DNA of 64,000 nt from Lycocorax pyrrhopterus obiensis. Taxonomy: Eukaryota > Chordata > Aves > Passeriformes > Paradisaeidae. The notes beneath the pieces are model-generated. The model was not told the DNA's origin. It worked only from the letters and a program-made list of their open reading frames with translations, and did not search any database. Where the stretch lies: positions 94,589,333 through 94,653,332 of the forward strand of contig JACSVZ010000004.1 in assembly GCA_014706295.1 (NCBI GenBank), read 5' to 3'. The translations under genes and the position numbers were made by a program. Shown piece by piece: positions 23,455 through 35,771 of the stretch (position 1 is its first letter; every line of letters starts with the position of its first letter).

Positions 23455-23835
23455 GTTTGACATGGAGACATTCCAGGCTGCCTCCAAAATCTAATCCCCG
23501 AGTTCCTTAGTTCAGTCGGTCTCCCTAAATAGTTACCTTGGGCCGCATCCAAGCTCAGCAGCTTGCGCGCCCGGCGTGGTGCCTGCAGTCCCAGTTGCTT
23601 GATCCCCAGATAGGGCACAGTGTCAGAGCGAGGTGCCTCTCCCTCCTGACTCGTGGGCCCGCATTTCCTTCTCATCGAAATCAAAGTTCAGCAAGGGAAG
23701 GGAGCAGACGTGTGCCAAGGTTTTGCCCTCGCTCCCTTGGGAGATGGCCAAGGCTATTTCCACACTCGGGAGCTCAGAAGTACTCCCGGCTGTCGCTACT
23801 TTAGATGAAGTGTTGTCTTTTTGAAATGAGGAACT
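23455..23835 (-). other. GC/CpG-rich exon-like island, unrecognised
   Basis: About 16 CpGs lie within roughly 300 bases, in surroundings that have almost none. On the minus strand a stop-to-stop frame of 70 codons runs from 23835 to a TGA at 23625-23623. Its composition is protein-like, with an acidic Asn-Phe-Asp-Phe-Asp-Glu-Lys-Glu stretch. It has no ATG near its start, so it would need a spliced or truncated start. In another minus-strand frame a fair splice-donor-like CAAG|GTAACT occurs at 23540-23531. It could be a lost exon, part of a retroviral relic, or a small CpG island. I do not recognise the protein. Confidence 0.3.
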
Positions 23836-25098
23836 TTAAGCAGTTTTAACTGCATTATTTTCTTCAAGTTTTTTTGTTGTTCTTTTTAAAACAAATTAAA
23901 TGCTGCACATTGAAGGCTTTGCTAGTTAGCAACAGTCCTTATTCAGATGGGTGTATCAATACTATTTGAGCCAGTCGGACTTTTTCCTCACAACAGGGTA
24001 ATTCTCTTTTATGTGTATCTGTAAAATGTATCTTTCCAACAAAAATGCAATAATCTTTTCTCATGTCCACATTAGGTTCTGGGGTCAATAATAGACTCCT
24101 ATCAACTTTCCAGGATTCCCAGAATATATCTTAGCCTATTAACACAAGTGCTTTTATCCAAAACCAAGTATTGTTTCAATTAATTTTCTCTTGTTTCTTT
24201 ACATCTTATGAATATACCTTTCTGGAGAAACACTTTTACTTTGATATTATTTTTTGTCATCATATTATGTCTACCACTACAATCACCATTACTGAAATTT
24301 CATTCAATGCTTCAAAAATACACATTCCTCCACATTGTTCCCCAGGATTCCCCATAAGAGTAAGAGCCTCTTACCAACTGCACCTGATTCTACACCTAAA
24401 TTGTACTCTGCACAGCATTTCTACCCACCACATCCAGCTGCTCATATTGATATTAACCTTTTCCATGACTGTAAGTGTTAAGATCTGCATTGTCCTGTAG
24501 GTATCATGAAGAAAATAGTGCTCTTGGATCTTGTGAAGAGGATCCTCAGTCTGAGCTCCTTTACTGTTGTAAAGGTGTTGGCAGTGTGCAGACACACCTA
24601 TTTAAAAATACTTAGTCTTCTAAGGCCAGCCATGTCCCAATGAAGAATTAAATTTTATATCAGACTGACATATATATTTCTTATCAAATACACAATGTTA
24701 TATCTTCAAATTCCAGTGTGGGTCTCTACATCTTTCTGTGTAACCGGGTATGAAGAAGTATGAAATATTAGCTAAGGGGAGTCTGTATGACCTGTTTTTT
24801 CAATGCATACACAAATTCTGTGTATCACAAAGAGGATTCAGAAGAAATGAGATTGATAAGCAACACAAAACAGTAGATAAGAAGCCATCCTGGCTCCAAG
24901 GCAAGGACAGACATATTTTTTTTCTCCACACTCACTAATGCTTTTCTGTAGATTTGCACCACCAGACCCAGGCTTTAGGTTCATGACATGAGTTTTACCA
25001 GTGAACTTCAGCCATTTAGTGTTAATTTAACATTCAAAGAGAAGCCTGGCTGTTAGCTAGAACACGAACTCTGCTAATACGGTGAAAAACATTTGTTG
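23836..25098. other. Unique AT-rich non-coding sequence
   Basis: Short frames occur on both strands (24171-24595, 24750-24938) without domain signatures. No repeats of note. I see nothing functional. Confidence 0.5.
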
Positions 25099-25215
25099 CT
25101 GGAGGCCAGGTTGGATGGGTCTTAGAGCTGCTTGGTCCAAGGGAAGGTGTCCCTACCAATGGCAGCATGGCTGGAACTAGGTGATCTTTAAGGTCTCACC
25201 CAAATCTATGGCTCT
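25099..25215 (+). mobile_element. CR1 LINE, short 3' end fragment
   Basis: The fragment carries the characteristic CR1 sequence order: GGAGGCCAGGTTGGATGGG, then an AAGGTGTCCCT phrase, then GGAACTAGGTGATCTTTAAGG, then a degraded octamer tail. It is about 117 bases, 5'-truncated and moderately diverged. The terminal ATTCTATG repeat is no longer clean. Confidence 0.88.
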
Positions 25216-28171
25216 GTGGAAACTTGACTAGCCAAATTTTATTAATGTCTGTAATACTGAAATAACTGAGGATTTCTGTAGTAGCAGTACAGTTTCTGTG
25301 ACTCTAGGTTTGCTTGATGCAGTTTTGTATTAAGTCAAATGCGTGTGTCAATCTATTTCTCTGTGTTGATATGCCTACAAATCTAAACACACACATAAAT
25401 GTATAGACATATCAGGGGAAACATTAGTGGCATCATCCCCACACATTCCTGGGTTAGTGCTAACGTGCTTTCAAAAGACACATCAGTGGTTTTAATTCAG
25501 TTAAACTGTAGAAAGGAAGCATCTTTTTAGCTTTATATACGTATGAATATGTGAGTGAGACAGAGGGAGACTGCTGAAAGCACAGTGTGAAAGTAGTCCA
25601 GCATTAATGTTCCAGATTAAAATAGCCAAGAACAGTCCTGACTGCTAATTAAAATGGATATGTAACTTCCCCAAATACTTGATAAAAAATTAATATTAAT
25701 TGCTAAAGAAAATTTCCACAGGAAAGAAGTAGCAGCATATTAAAATTTTCTTTAGTTTATTATGATCTCTTTCGATACAAATTAAGTATTTCTACAGTTT
25801 TAGACATTATAGGAACATCTCAAGTTTGTTTGGACTTTTTCCCCTGTTCAGCCATATGGATTTGAGATAGTCATATTCATAGAAGCATAACTTCTAGCCA
25901 TAAAAGATAGGAAAGAATTATACAGTAATACTTAAGCTATGTTGTTACATAGAGACACATTTTGGAAATTCGCAGGCCTATTAATATAGAAGCATATTTT
26001 ATTAGATGCATAGCTTATTTGCAAAAAAATAAAAAGAGGATACGGTAGTACTAAACTTATCCATGGAATCGAGTCATTCGTTTGTCTTAATTATTTTTAA
26101 CCTTTTATAAATCAAGCTTTTTTCACACTGAAATTTATATAAATGAAAAATCCTACCACAGATTAAAAACACTAAAATTAATTTAAATAATTTATTTGGT
26201 TGTCTAACACTATCCAAAAAGGTTTTTTGTATAAATTTCAATTAATTAAAATTTTATTTATTTTTCACTTGCAGTTATTCTTTTCTTCTATAATTGGAGA
26301 AAATTGTTAGTTGTGTGAAGTTTTTCATATATGCCAACAAATGAAAAGAACAAATCTCATTATTTGCAACATTGTATATACAGCTGAATAAAAAATGGCT
26401 AAAGACTATGTAGAAGTTTTCTAGAGATTTTGTGTTAGTGCAGAATGTGGCTTCTAGTTATTTTACGTGTCTGTGGGAGTCAGAGTGGTCCCACTCCACC
26501 AGAGCGCATTAGAATGTGCTTCACTTAAAGAACTAGTATCCCACAACGGGCCTGTTTATTTGCCTAAAATTAAGCATATTATTTTTTCCCCCAAAACGAG
26601 GTTAACTAGTGAATAATAGTATCTTCTGTACTTGCTTGTAATTTTTAAGTCTGTAACTGAAAACTTTTAAACTATATGTGACTTAAAGCCTCTGTAAGCT
26701 GAAATAGGCATAAAATAGCTACTTCTGGACAAATTATATAAACTTAGGAGGTGCCAAGTGATATTTTCTTGTGTTGATGGTGTAGAGTGAGACATCTTGT
26801 CATCAATATAACACAACATAAATAGTTTCAGCTAGTTACATAATATTTTTTTTGTATATGCACTAGACCTGAGGTTTGTCCTTCAGACTATTCACATAAC
26901 TGTCTAGAGGAAGTTTAAATATCCTTGTTTAGAGGCCAGATTTCCACAAGTAGCATCTGCTGAAGGTTGTTTACTTTTTGCAGTATTTTACATCTGCTAT
27001 TAATACAATAAACAGGGAGGCTGAAAACCAAAATGTATTATTAACAGTGACAGGAACCTTTTAGCCAAGCTCCCTATGTGGTGACAGATATTGTTTATCA
27101 TATTTTACTTGTTGCTTTAAACTTCCCCAGTCAGAATGACTCACTCATATAGGAGAAGAGGAACCAGATAACAGAAAATGTGATTTGTCTAATTGTAAGT
27201 TCTCCTAATCAAAAACGGGAGGAAAAAAAAAAAAAAAAAAAGAACAGATAAGGGCACTTCTATTTTCCAAAAAACTGCACTGTTTGTATTCAGGCATCCT
27301 GGAGAATATTCTTCAGTTTATATAATACACAGTGAGCTGCACAGTAATATCAGGGGTTAAGCCAGAAATCTTTCAAAAATAAAATAAAAAACCACATTTT
27401 TTTATGATTTTGATTAGCTTTGTTTCTTACTTGGATTCCACATCCCTCCTCCCCCATGGCAGAGCTGTTTTACACTGCTGCAAGCACTGCTCTGCGATAA
27501 CCAAACTGTGCTTTTTCTTTTGGAGTTCTTTATTTGCTTCTAACTTTTGGTTTGACCAAGTAGTATGAATTAGCACAATGAAAAATGACAGGAAAAAGAT
27601 CTGACAATTTGTGGTTGGTTTTTTTTTTAGCTGAACCAAGAGGCTGGCTTTTGCAGTAATAAATGCTTAAAAAAGTAAAAATCTACAGATCTTAGACAGA
27701 ATTTCTTGTCCTTGACCAAAAACATTTTTAGTAGATGCTTAAAAAGTGGCATAGATACACTTCAAAACAAAATTTCATTTTTCTAAAACACATTTTTAAC
27801 AATATCACTCTAGTTTTAAAATTAAATGCTTATAGTCCTTAATTTTTTTCAGCCTTCTTTCCTAAAGCATGTTACAAATTTCACTTGCTCCTTTATGAAC
27901 ATTTTTGGTCAATTTGAGCTGACATATGTGAGTGAAGCAAAGATTTTTTTCTTTCAGCTATGTTTCTCCCGCAACAACTGACATATGAGTTTTAATAAAC
28001 AAGAACAAATTCCTCAATTTCTAAACTTGAGATGAACTTGAAAAACACATTTTAGTATTCTTTGATGTCTGAGTGTTTCCTTATTTTTCACTTTCTGTGT
28101 GTTCCTTCACTTCCTCATTTTGATTGAGACCAGAAACTTTCATCGATACGCTCCGAGCACATTAGTGTTTT
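25216..28171. other. AT-rich unique sequence, no gene recognised
   Basis: Among the most AT-rich parts of the window, with very few frames above 60 codons. An A19 run lies at 27223-27241. No transposon or RNA gene was recognised. Confidence 0.55.
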
Positions 28172-28990
28172 ACAGAATCACAGCATGGTTGAGTCTTTGG
28201 AGGCCGTCTAGTCCACCCCTCCTGCTAAAGCAGGTTCACCTGGAGCAGGCTGCACAGGATTCATGTCCAACAGCTTTTCGATATCTGGTGCAAAGGAAGC
28301 ACCACAACCTCTCTGGGCTATCTGTTCCAGTGCTCAGTCACCCTCAATGTAAAGAAGTTTGCCCTCATGTTCCTGTTGAACTTCCTGAGTTTCAGTTTGT
28401 GCCCATTGCCCCTTGACCTCTTGCTGGGCACCACTGAGAAGAGTCTGGCCTGTCCTCTCGACACCCACTCTCGGGACACCCGTATGCATCCCCTCTCAGT
28501 CATCTGTTGGTGAGGCTGAACAGGCCCAGCTCCCTCAGCCTTTCCTTGTAAGAGAGAAGCTCCAGTCCTCTCATTATTTCTCTAGCCCTCTGCTAGATCT
28601 CCACACCTCTCTTGTCTTGAAGAGTCCAGATGCTGACACAGAACTCTAGGTGAGGCCTCACCAGGGCTGAGCAGAGCGGTAGGATCATCCCCCTTGACCT
28701 GCTGGCAAAGCTCTTCCCAATGCACCCCAGGATACCTTTGGCCTTCTTGGCCACAAGAACACACTGCTGGCTCATGGACAGCTTGTTGGCCACCAGAGCT
28801 GCTTCTCCACAGAGCTGCTTCCTAGCAGGTCACTACCCAGCCTGTAGTGGTCCATGGTTCCTCCTCAGGGGCAGGACGCTGCACTTGCCTTTGTTCGACT
28901 TCATTAGGCTCTTCTCTGCCTGATTCCCCAGCCTGTCCAGGTCTGGCTGAATGGCAGCACAGTCTGCTGGTGTATCTGGTCTACCAGTGT
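28172..28990 (-). mobile_element. CR1 LINE, 5'-truncated copy with reverse-transcriptase C-terminal remnant
   Basis: On the minus strand this is the last 820 bases or so of a CR1 element. The 3' end is at about 28172, where the plus strand starts AGAATCACAG, the complement of the usual tail. The segment 28793-28593 reads as the RT C-terminal core, including Ala-Lys-Lys-Ala-Lys-Gly-Ile-Leu-Gly-Cys-Ile and Leu-Val-Arg-Pro-His-Leu-Glu, both well-known CR1 ORF2 motifs. The segment 28503-28318 continues in another frame with Arg-Ala-Asn-Phe-Phe-Thr-Leu-Arg-Val-Thr-Glu-His-Trp-Asn. The frame is therefore broken by stops and at least one shift. The copy stops at about 28990 by 5' truncation and is inactive. 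Confidence 0.95.
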
Positions 28991-31514
28991 TTTAGTTCAG
29001 ATCACGAAAGTACTTTTGAAATACATCTCCCAGTAATCCCTGCTCTGACTCACAGCAAGCAGATGTTTCTGAGTGCCAAGCTGAATTCATTTTGCATGAA
29101 ATTATACTTGAAAATTTGCTCCAGAGGCACACCCACTGCACTCCAGCCACAAATAAGCACGCAGGCTGTGGGGTCAGAGTAGAGTTAGTCTAATAGTAAA
29201 TAAAAAGCTCTTAAAATGTGGATGTTAGATACCAAAGCCCATACATTTCTGACTAGACTCTTCTCTTGGTCTATTCTGCTTGCTAGGCAGACATAGCTCC
29301 CATGTGATACCAATTGTATTGAACAGATGACAAAATATCATGGCAGGAATTTTAGTCATTTTGTGATCAACAGCTAAGTACCTATTCATGTCAGTTAATT
29401 CCCTATTGAAAAGCTCTTTTCAACACATATGCTGCTAATTTTGCAGAAAGAGGAGACGTGGATAAGTAACAGTGACCTTTGCAGTCAAATTCAGTATGAG
29501 CTTGGGAATTTTTGTGCTGTTCACATTGATTAAACTTGAAATGGATACACTTTGCTATGCTTCTTGGTGCTAGTGTATTGTCCATAAGCCTCTTCCAAAG
29601 TAGGACATGTGATTATGTACAATAACGTCTCAAAAGTGATTTTCTTAGTAAAGCTAATGTAGGTCAAGTAATTTTTGATACTGGTTAAACATTTGCCTTA
29701 GGGTGATGATGCACTGACACTTATTTATGAAGTTCTTGCACAAAAGGATTTGGGAGTGCAAGATACAGATTTTTTAAAAAACACATTTGTTCTTACACAT
29801 GTAATCCTATGTAATTAAACATTGTCCACTTGCCATTTGTCCCATAGAAGGTAGTTCAAGGTTTTGCATTTGATATTTGTGTGAGCAGAAATAGGCAGTG
29901 AATTAAATATGTTTTCCCTAGCTATGGAAAGTGCCTTGGCAAGGAAGAAAATAGCTTTATCAGATTCAGTAACAAAATAGATCTTGAAATATCTGTTTAT
30001 AGATTTAACAGATCCCCTAGTTTAAACCATGCATGCAATATCAGTTCTACTTAGATTTGCCAATAGATTCAGTCCTTAACCTACTAGAAGCAATTTTGTT
30101 TACACTTTATGTTACCCCATGTAGCTACTTCAGTGTTTTTAAAGCACTCTCCTGCTATTTAAAATCTTTTTTTTTAAGTATAACAAAGTGTCTTTCAGTT
30201 CAGTAGGAATCTCTTCCCTCTTCATATCTAGTCACATCCCTGTAATTTAGAACCAAAAATATGTTTCACTGCAGGTACTTTTCGCTGTTGTCCATCCTGC
30301 TGAGCTAATACAGCTAAGACAGAGTGAGTTGAGTGCTAGTTGTTCTTATGCAGAAATCACAGAATTAATTCCTGTTAGAGGTCCAACCTGTTATACCTGT
30401 GTAAACCTACAAAGGGTAATGGGGTTGCACAAGTGTCAGTAAAAGCATAATAGGTTTAATCAAGCATAACAGAAAGTAAATTGCTCTGCAAATCCTCATT
30501 ACTACAGACGAAGTGCATTCATCTGTCTCAACTGTTAAGCCATAAGGTGTCTGGGCAAAGGCAGCTGCTCCAACAATGATTCTCTCATTTCAAGTGAAAC
30601 CTCTAGGTGACATAGTACAAACAAGTAATGATTGTATGATAATAACCTGAGCTGACTACTAGACAGAGTATTAGTTTGCCCAACGCAGCTGTTCAGGTAC
30701 AAACGCCCTACAGGTGTTCTAGAAATTGCACTGAAAGACAATCAGTGAGGACAGCAGCTGTATTGCTTTTAGCTACACTTCCAACAAATGTTGAATTATG
30801 TAGGCGTGTTCTTATTGAAGTATGCAGAGTTAATAGTAAGTGTTTTTCCCCCAACAACATAACACTTTGTATTACAAAAATAACCTATCAGCTCATATCC
30901 AAAGATTTTTTAAAAGCTATTAAAATATCATTGTTGGGTCACCAATATATCAGGCTATGTCTAGGAGAATGTGAATAAAGATTGGCTTAAATAAACTAAA
31001 TCTATCTGTTCATCATTGTCCTTGAATAGTATAAATAGAGGATTAACGGTATATTTAGAGAGATGAGCCATAGTAGACAGTGATATTATATTATGACATA
31101 CCATGACAATGCAACAGAATCTGAAGTATAATCTGAGAGCAGATTCTTGTTCATGGAGAAACCATATGTCACATTTTGTTAAGACTAGCAGCAATTATGT
31201 GAGAATTTGGCCTTCTGGCATCCATGTTACCAATCTGTACAGAAATAAGTTTTTGTGAGTTCAAGGTCTGGTTGACCAGTGCAGTCATCTCTTCCAAGAA
31301 ACACAATGCAGGCAACAAGGACTGCCCTTGTTTTGTCTATTTATGTCTTCCAGATATTGGGTTCCTCAGCCTTTTCTTTCTCAACATTGTTGAAGTTTTG
31401 CTTCCCACAATAATGTTTCTGGACTAAACACTTCACATCTAATGCTTCTTCTATGTTAACTATATTTCTTTGATAAAATTGAGCATATCGAACTCTTTTT
31501 CACTGTACATCTGC
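28991..31514. other. Unique non-coding sequence between CR1 copies
   Basis: AT-rich, with no repeats longer than short A/T runs and no gene signature. The frames at 30535-30978 lie on both strands and look like chance. Confidence 0.5.
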
Positions 31515-32092
31515 TCCGCTGTCATGAAACCCCACCTGGAGTGCTGCATCCAACTATGGGGTCCCCAAGTGAGAAGGACAGGGACCTGTAGGACTGAGTC
31601 CAGAGGAGAGCCATGAAGATGATCCAATGGCTGGAACACCTCTCTTAAGAAGACAGGGTGAGAGAGCTGAGTCTGTTCAGCCTGGAAAAGAGAAAGTTTC
31701 TGAATGATCTAATTGTGGCCTTCCAGTACCTGAAGGGAGCCTGCAAGAAAGATGGAGAGACTTTTTAAAAGAGCATGTGGTGACAGGACAAGGGGCAATG
31801 GCCTCAAACTGAAACAGGGCAGGTTTAAATTAGATAAAAGGAAGAAATTCTTAACTGAGGCACTGGAACAGGTTGCTCAGAGAAGCTGGGGATGCCCCAT
31901 TCCTGGAAGTGTTCAAGGTCAGGTTGACGGGATTTTGAGGAACCTGGTCGTGCCCCATTCCTGGAAGTGTTCAAGGGCAGGTTGATGGGACTTTGAGGAA
32001 CCTGGTCTAGCAGAAATGTGTCCCTGCCCATGGTTGAGGAGTTGGAACTAGAAGATCTTTAAAATCCCTTCCAGTGAAACCATTCTATGATT
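31515..32092 (+). mobile_element. CR1 LINE fragment with internal 58-bp tandem duplication
   Basis: This is a 5'-truncated CR1 copy of about 580 bases. It begins in the RT C-terminal region (a His-Leu-Glu-Cys-Cys-Ile-like phrase near 31530). It continues through Arg-Thr-Arg-Gly-Asn-Gly-Leu-Lys-Leu-Lys at 31790-31820 and ends in the 3' untranslated region and an octamer remnant at about 32080-32092. Segments 31893-31950 and 31951-32008 are direct repeats of 58 bases differing at about four sites. The duplication shifts the frame (58 is not a multiple of 3). It arose in this copy or in its source element. Confidence 0.95.
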
Positions 32093-32890
32093 GCATTAAG
32101 GTAGTGCTGATGTTATGGTTGTCTCACTATACAACAGAAGGAATGTTCGTACAGGAAAGCATTATCCACTCTTGGACCAATTTACATGGTATGAAAAAGC
32201 AGGTGAATTTTTCAATCTTTTCTATTATTCTAATGACATTTCCTCAAATCTTTCCCATTTCACAAATTACTGACTGGGTTTTCCACAGCTATGGCTCCAG
32301 TGCTGAGTAATTCAAATGGATACTTCCCAGTTATCCAAGGGACAGTACTAATATTTTGGTCAGCATGTTACTTGCAGAGATCATGTTCGGCTGGTTGTCT
32401 TTGGTGAATCCCAAGCTCTTTCTGAGTTATTTTTATATAAGTGAATTGCACCTAAATAGCTAAACAATTACTGGCGTCCTTTCTTTGTTTTGCTCTTCTT
32501 TGCTACCCTTGTTTTGATGACATTTGCAAACTTCATTAGTAATGATTTTAAAGTTGTTGCACAGACTGTGTTGATGAATTTTTTAAGCAGTGTAAATCTC
32601 CCAGAAGTAACATAATTGCTTAATGATAATTCTTCATGTAAGATTACAATTTAACACTGATCAATAGCTTGTTTCCAATCTATATGGCATGCCAACTCAG
32701 TTTTATATAATCCTGAATTTATTGGCAAATAAGATGCCATGCAGTACCAATCCTGGACATAAGTCTATTCTATCAGCCTTTTTGTGTCTACAAACCACAC
32801 TTCCTGTCTAATCTGAAAAAAGTGATGAAGTGAGTTTGATCATGTCTGCTTCCCATCTTTATTGGAGTTAGCTGCATTTACTTGCATTGG
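32093..32890. other. Unique non-coding sequence between CR1 copy and LTR
   Basis: AT-rich, no gene or repeat recognised. Confidence 0.5.
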
Positions 32891-32951
32891 TGCCTTATCA
32901 GGCCTCCTAGGCACAGAGACTAGACAGAGTAAAGGAACAAAAGTAGGGCAT

Positions 32952-32957
32952 TTATTT
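32952..32957 (-). terminator. LTR polyadenylation signal AATAAA
   Basis: A canonical AATAAA hexamer on the minus strand, about 95 bases downstream of the TATA box, consistent with a short R region. Cleavage would be expected some 15-25 bases further left. Confidence 0.6.
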
Positions 32958-33043
32958 GAAGGGCCTTCAAGGTACACCCTGGGGAGCCAGAGGCTGTTGC
33001 CAAGATGGACCCCAAGATGGACAATAGGTCACGAGTTTTCCAC

Positions 33044-33054
33044 ACTTTTATAAG
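33044..33054 (-). promoter_or_regulatory. LTR TATA box
   Basis: On the minus strand this reads CTTATAAAAGT and sits in the expected place between U3 and R of the solo LTR. It could in principle drive transcription leftward from about 33020. Confidence 0.6.
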
Positions 33055-33322
33055 TTTGGTTCATTTGCATATCAGGGTCAATTCTCCAATTAAAACCCCA
33101 GTTAAATGATGTAATTCCCCTTAGCTACCACCCCTTCAGAGACTCCTTGGTTTACACCCCTTGAGCTCAGGATGGTCCAGGTGTCCTTGAAGAGCAGTCC
33201 GGAGAGGCTTTGTTGTGTCTAACTAGCATGAGAGAGCAGAAAGTAACAGGCTACAAGAAGCTTCAAAGTTGCACACTAAGCAGTACAGAGTTTAAAAAAT
33301 ATAAAAGTTAAAACCTAAGGCA

Positions 33323-34104
33323 TCAGCATTAATTCTTTATGAATCAATTCCCATAGCACATTTTCCATTATTTTGTCGAAGATCAATTCTGGATTGAAAG
33401 ACCTGTAATCACTTGGATCTGGTCATTTATGCTTTTTGAAATATTCACACAGCACTTGCTTTGTCCAGGCATCTGTATAACTGTTTCAAAAGTTGTTTTA
33501 AGATAGTTGTAGTGGTCTAGAGAGGGCTGGGTCAACTCTTTCAGAACTCCTGAATGCAAGGTGTGCAGATTTATTGATGCTAAATGCACAGCTTTCATAG
33601 CAGGCAACTGTGCTTTTAGGGTATGTCATAGAAAATTCTGTAACTCTTCCCAGTAAGGTTCTTCTCATTCTCATCCTTCTGGTAAAATAATTTCTTTTTC
33701 TTAAAGCATGAGCTATAATCTGACCCATGCTCAGGCAATATCACAGACAGCACAGGGATCTCAGAGCAGAAGGGTCTGGGGATTGTTTGTTCATATGCAG
33801 ATAAAGCCAAGAACCCCTGCAGTGCTGGCTTGGACTGGCATTTGCCTATTACCCATATTATCTGCTCACATTTTTTGAAAGACCACCATAAGCGTATTTT
33901 GCCTACCAGCTCCCAGTGTGAAGACTTTGTCAACCTTCTGTGCATCTGGCTGCCAGGCCTGTGGTGCTTCTGAGAGGTGAACCCCTTCCAAGAAAGCCCT
34001 CTCAGATTATATCAGAGCAGCAGCTAGACCATGGTGGATATTGAGGTTCCTATGGCACCTCAAATGTCAGTTTACATTTTTAAGCTCAACAACATAATCC
34101 TTAT
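33323..34104. other. Unique non-coding sequence
   Basis: Several minus-strand frames (33383-33945) overlap each other and have no family signature. Nothing was recognised. Confidence 0.45.
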
Positions 34105-34208
34105 GTTTTGGGGTCGGTTTTTTGGGGGGGTTTGTTTGGGTTGTTTTTGTTTGGTTTGGTTTGGTTTTGTTTGTTTGTTTGTTTGTTTGTTTTAAGGAAA
34201 AAAAACCC
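34105..34208 (+). repeat. TTTG microsatellite with G-run low-complexity flank
   Basis: Runs of T and G, including a G7, lead into TTTGG units and then six perfect TTTG units at 34166-34189. A stretch of A8 then C4 follows after a short gap. The open frames on both strands here encode only Phe/Val/Cys or Lys/Gln/Thr/Pro homopolymer-like peptides and are artefacts of the repeat. Confidence 0.9.
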
Positions 34209-35771
34209 CAAAGAGATATGGAAATCACTTTCATATGTAGACCAAACCAAACTGGAATGAAAGACAGCTTTGCCTCAATCTTGGAGAAAATCATACAGCA
34301 AAATTTACCACCACCAGCTGTGTAGCAATACAATTACTCTTTACTACCTTGCCTGAATACACAGGATGGCTGTTGATCTTGCACTGCATTTTCTCCCTTG
34401 AAAAGAAAGAAAGAAAAAAGAAGGCAGTATCAAATGTATTTGCTCAGAAACTAAAGATATTTATGTAGCAATTGGTTTTCCTTTAGCATGGGAATTTGCA
34501 GTTATTCACTTAGCCGACCATATTGATGAAGAAAAAAAAGATACAACTCACCTGAGTCCTCGGAATATTTCTTCATAAGTGAAAAATCACTATAATTTTA
34601 GAAAACATTACTGATTAAGAGGTCTGAGTAAGGGAATGATGCTTTCATGAGGGCTGACAACTTATACCCGGAGAGCTTTAGGGTAGCACGTAGAGCACAG
34701 CTTTGTTGCACTATCTTCCCTTTCAGTGGACAGCATTGTGTTTCTCAGACACTTGCAAAAAGGGCTGTGGGACTGTAGCCCACCATTAATCCATTCTGTC
34801 ATCTGCAATATGGGGAACATCTTCTGACCTTGCAAATTGGCATGATCCAAATGTTGAGACTGGCATCCATGATGTGCCCTGCTGACAGTCAGATGTTAGC
34901 TCCCCTTCTCCAGAGCTTCTGCAAATGAATCTCTGGAAAGTGAAATGCATCTGGCATACCATGCCTGAAAGGCTGCTAGAAAACTCTTGTTTAGATGTGG
35001 AAGCATATTAAATAATTCAGATTTAAGACACACTGCTCATAGACTTTGGAGGACTGTTTCCACATCAAGGTCGAATAACAGGCTTGGAATAGGAGGCAAC
35101 TCTGTCGGTTGCATCACAAGTTCTTTGTAAATAGCAGAAAATGATAAAGTAATACAAGTGTCTCAGCTTTCACATCTGAGAACAGCACATATATACAGAT
35201 ATACAGTCCCTATATGACATAGGGTTCTTCTGAAATAGAGTGTATTAATGTCTACAAAACACTGTGGGATTCGTGGATGACAAAAAATGTTCATAATGTT
35301 GTCCTAGCAGGCTCCAGAAATTTACCTTGGGGAAATAGGTGTTTTTTTCCTGTGTTGGGAAAGGAAAGAATGGAATTATCAGCATGCTTTAAACCATGAC
35401 ATTTTGATGGAAAGATGCTGTTACCTTTCTCTACATAAAGAGGTTGTTTGTAAGGAAGTATATTTTCTGCAGTTTTCTGAGTTGCTCTGGAAACAAAAGA
35501 TGAATTAAAGAACACTGCAGGGTCAGTCTCTGTTACGAAGATGATTCTGTGATCATTAGCTTCTGAGTAAGAAGATCTGAAAGGTAAATGAAAAATCTAG
35601 CAATTTCTCATCTCCAGCTTGTCTTGCTGTTGGAGGTACTTTGTACCCCTCAGCACAATACAGTGTGGGAAATCTTCAGTAAGTTACTTATGCTTTCTTA
35701 AGGCAAGCAAGTGACAGTCACTGATGCTCAACGCTACATTCCGCATAGTGTCCCTCTATTCTCTTTCATCA
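34209..35771. other. Unique non-coding sequence
   Basis: No gene, transposon tail or RNA gene was recognised; only short frames. Confidence 0.5.

Larger units (their letters stand above)
32891..33322 (-). mobile_element. Endogenous retrovirus solo LTR
   Basis: A 432-base unit bounded by TGCCTTA at 32891 and TAAGGCA ending at 33322. These are perfect 7-base inverted ends with the TG...CA termini of retroviral LTRs. Read on the minus strand it has the LTR order: a promoter-like U3 with a TATAAAAG-type box (33054-33044), then, about 95 bases downstream, an AATAAA polyadenylation signal (32957-32952), then a short U5. No gag, pol or env sequence adjoins it, so it is a solo LTR left by recombination between two LTRs. 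A clean 4-6 base target duplication is not evident in the flanks, so one end may be misplaced or mutated. The family name cannot be given without a search. Confidence 0.75.

Noticed and set aside
34122..34333. Frames across the TTTG repeat
   Set aside because: The peptides are homopolymer-like products of a simple repeat.
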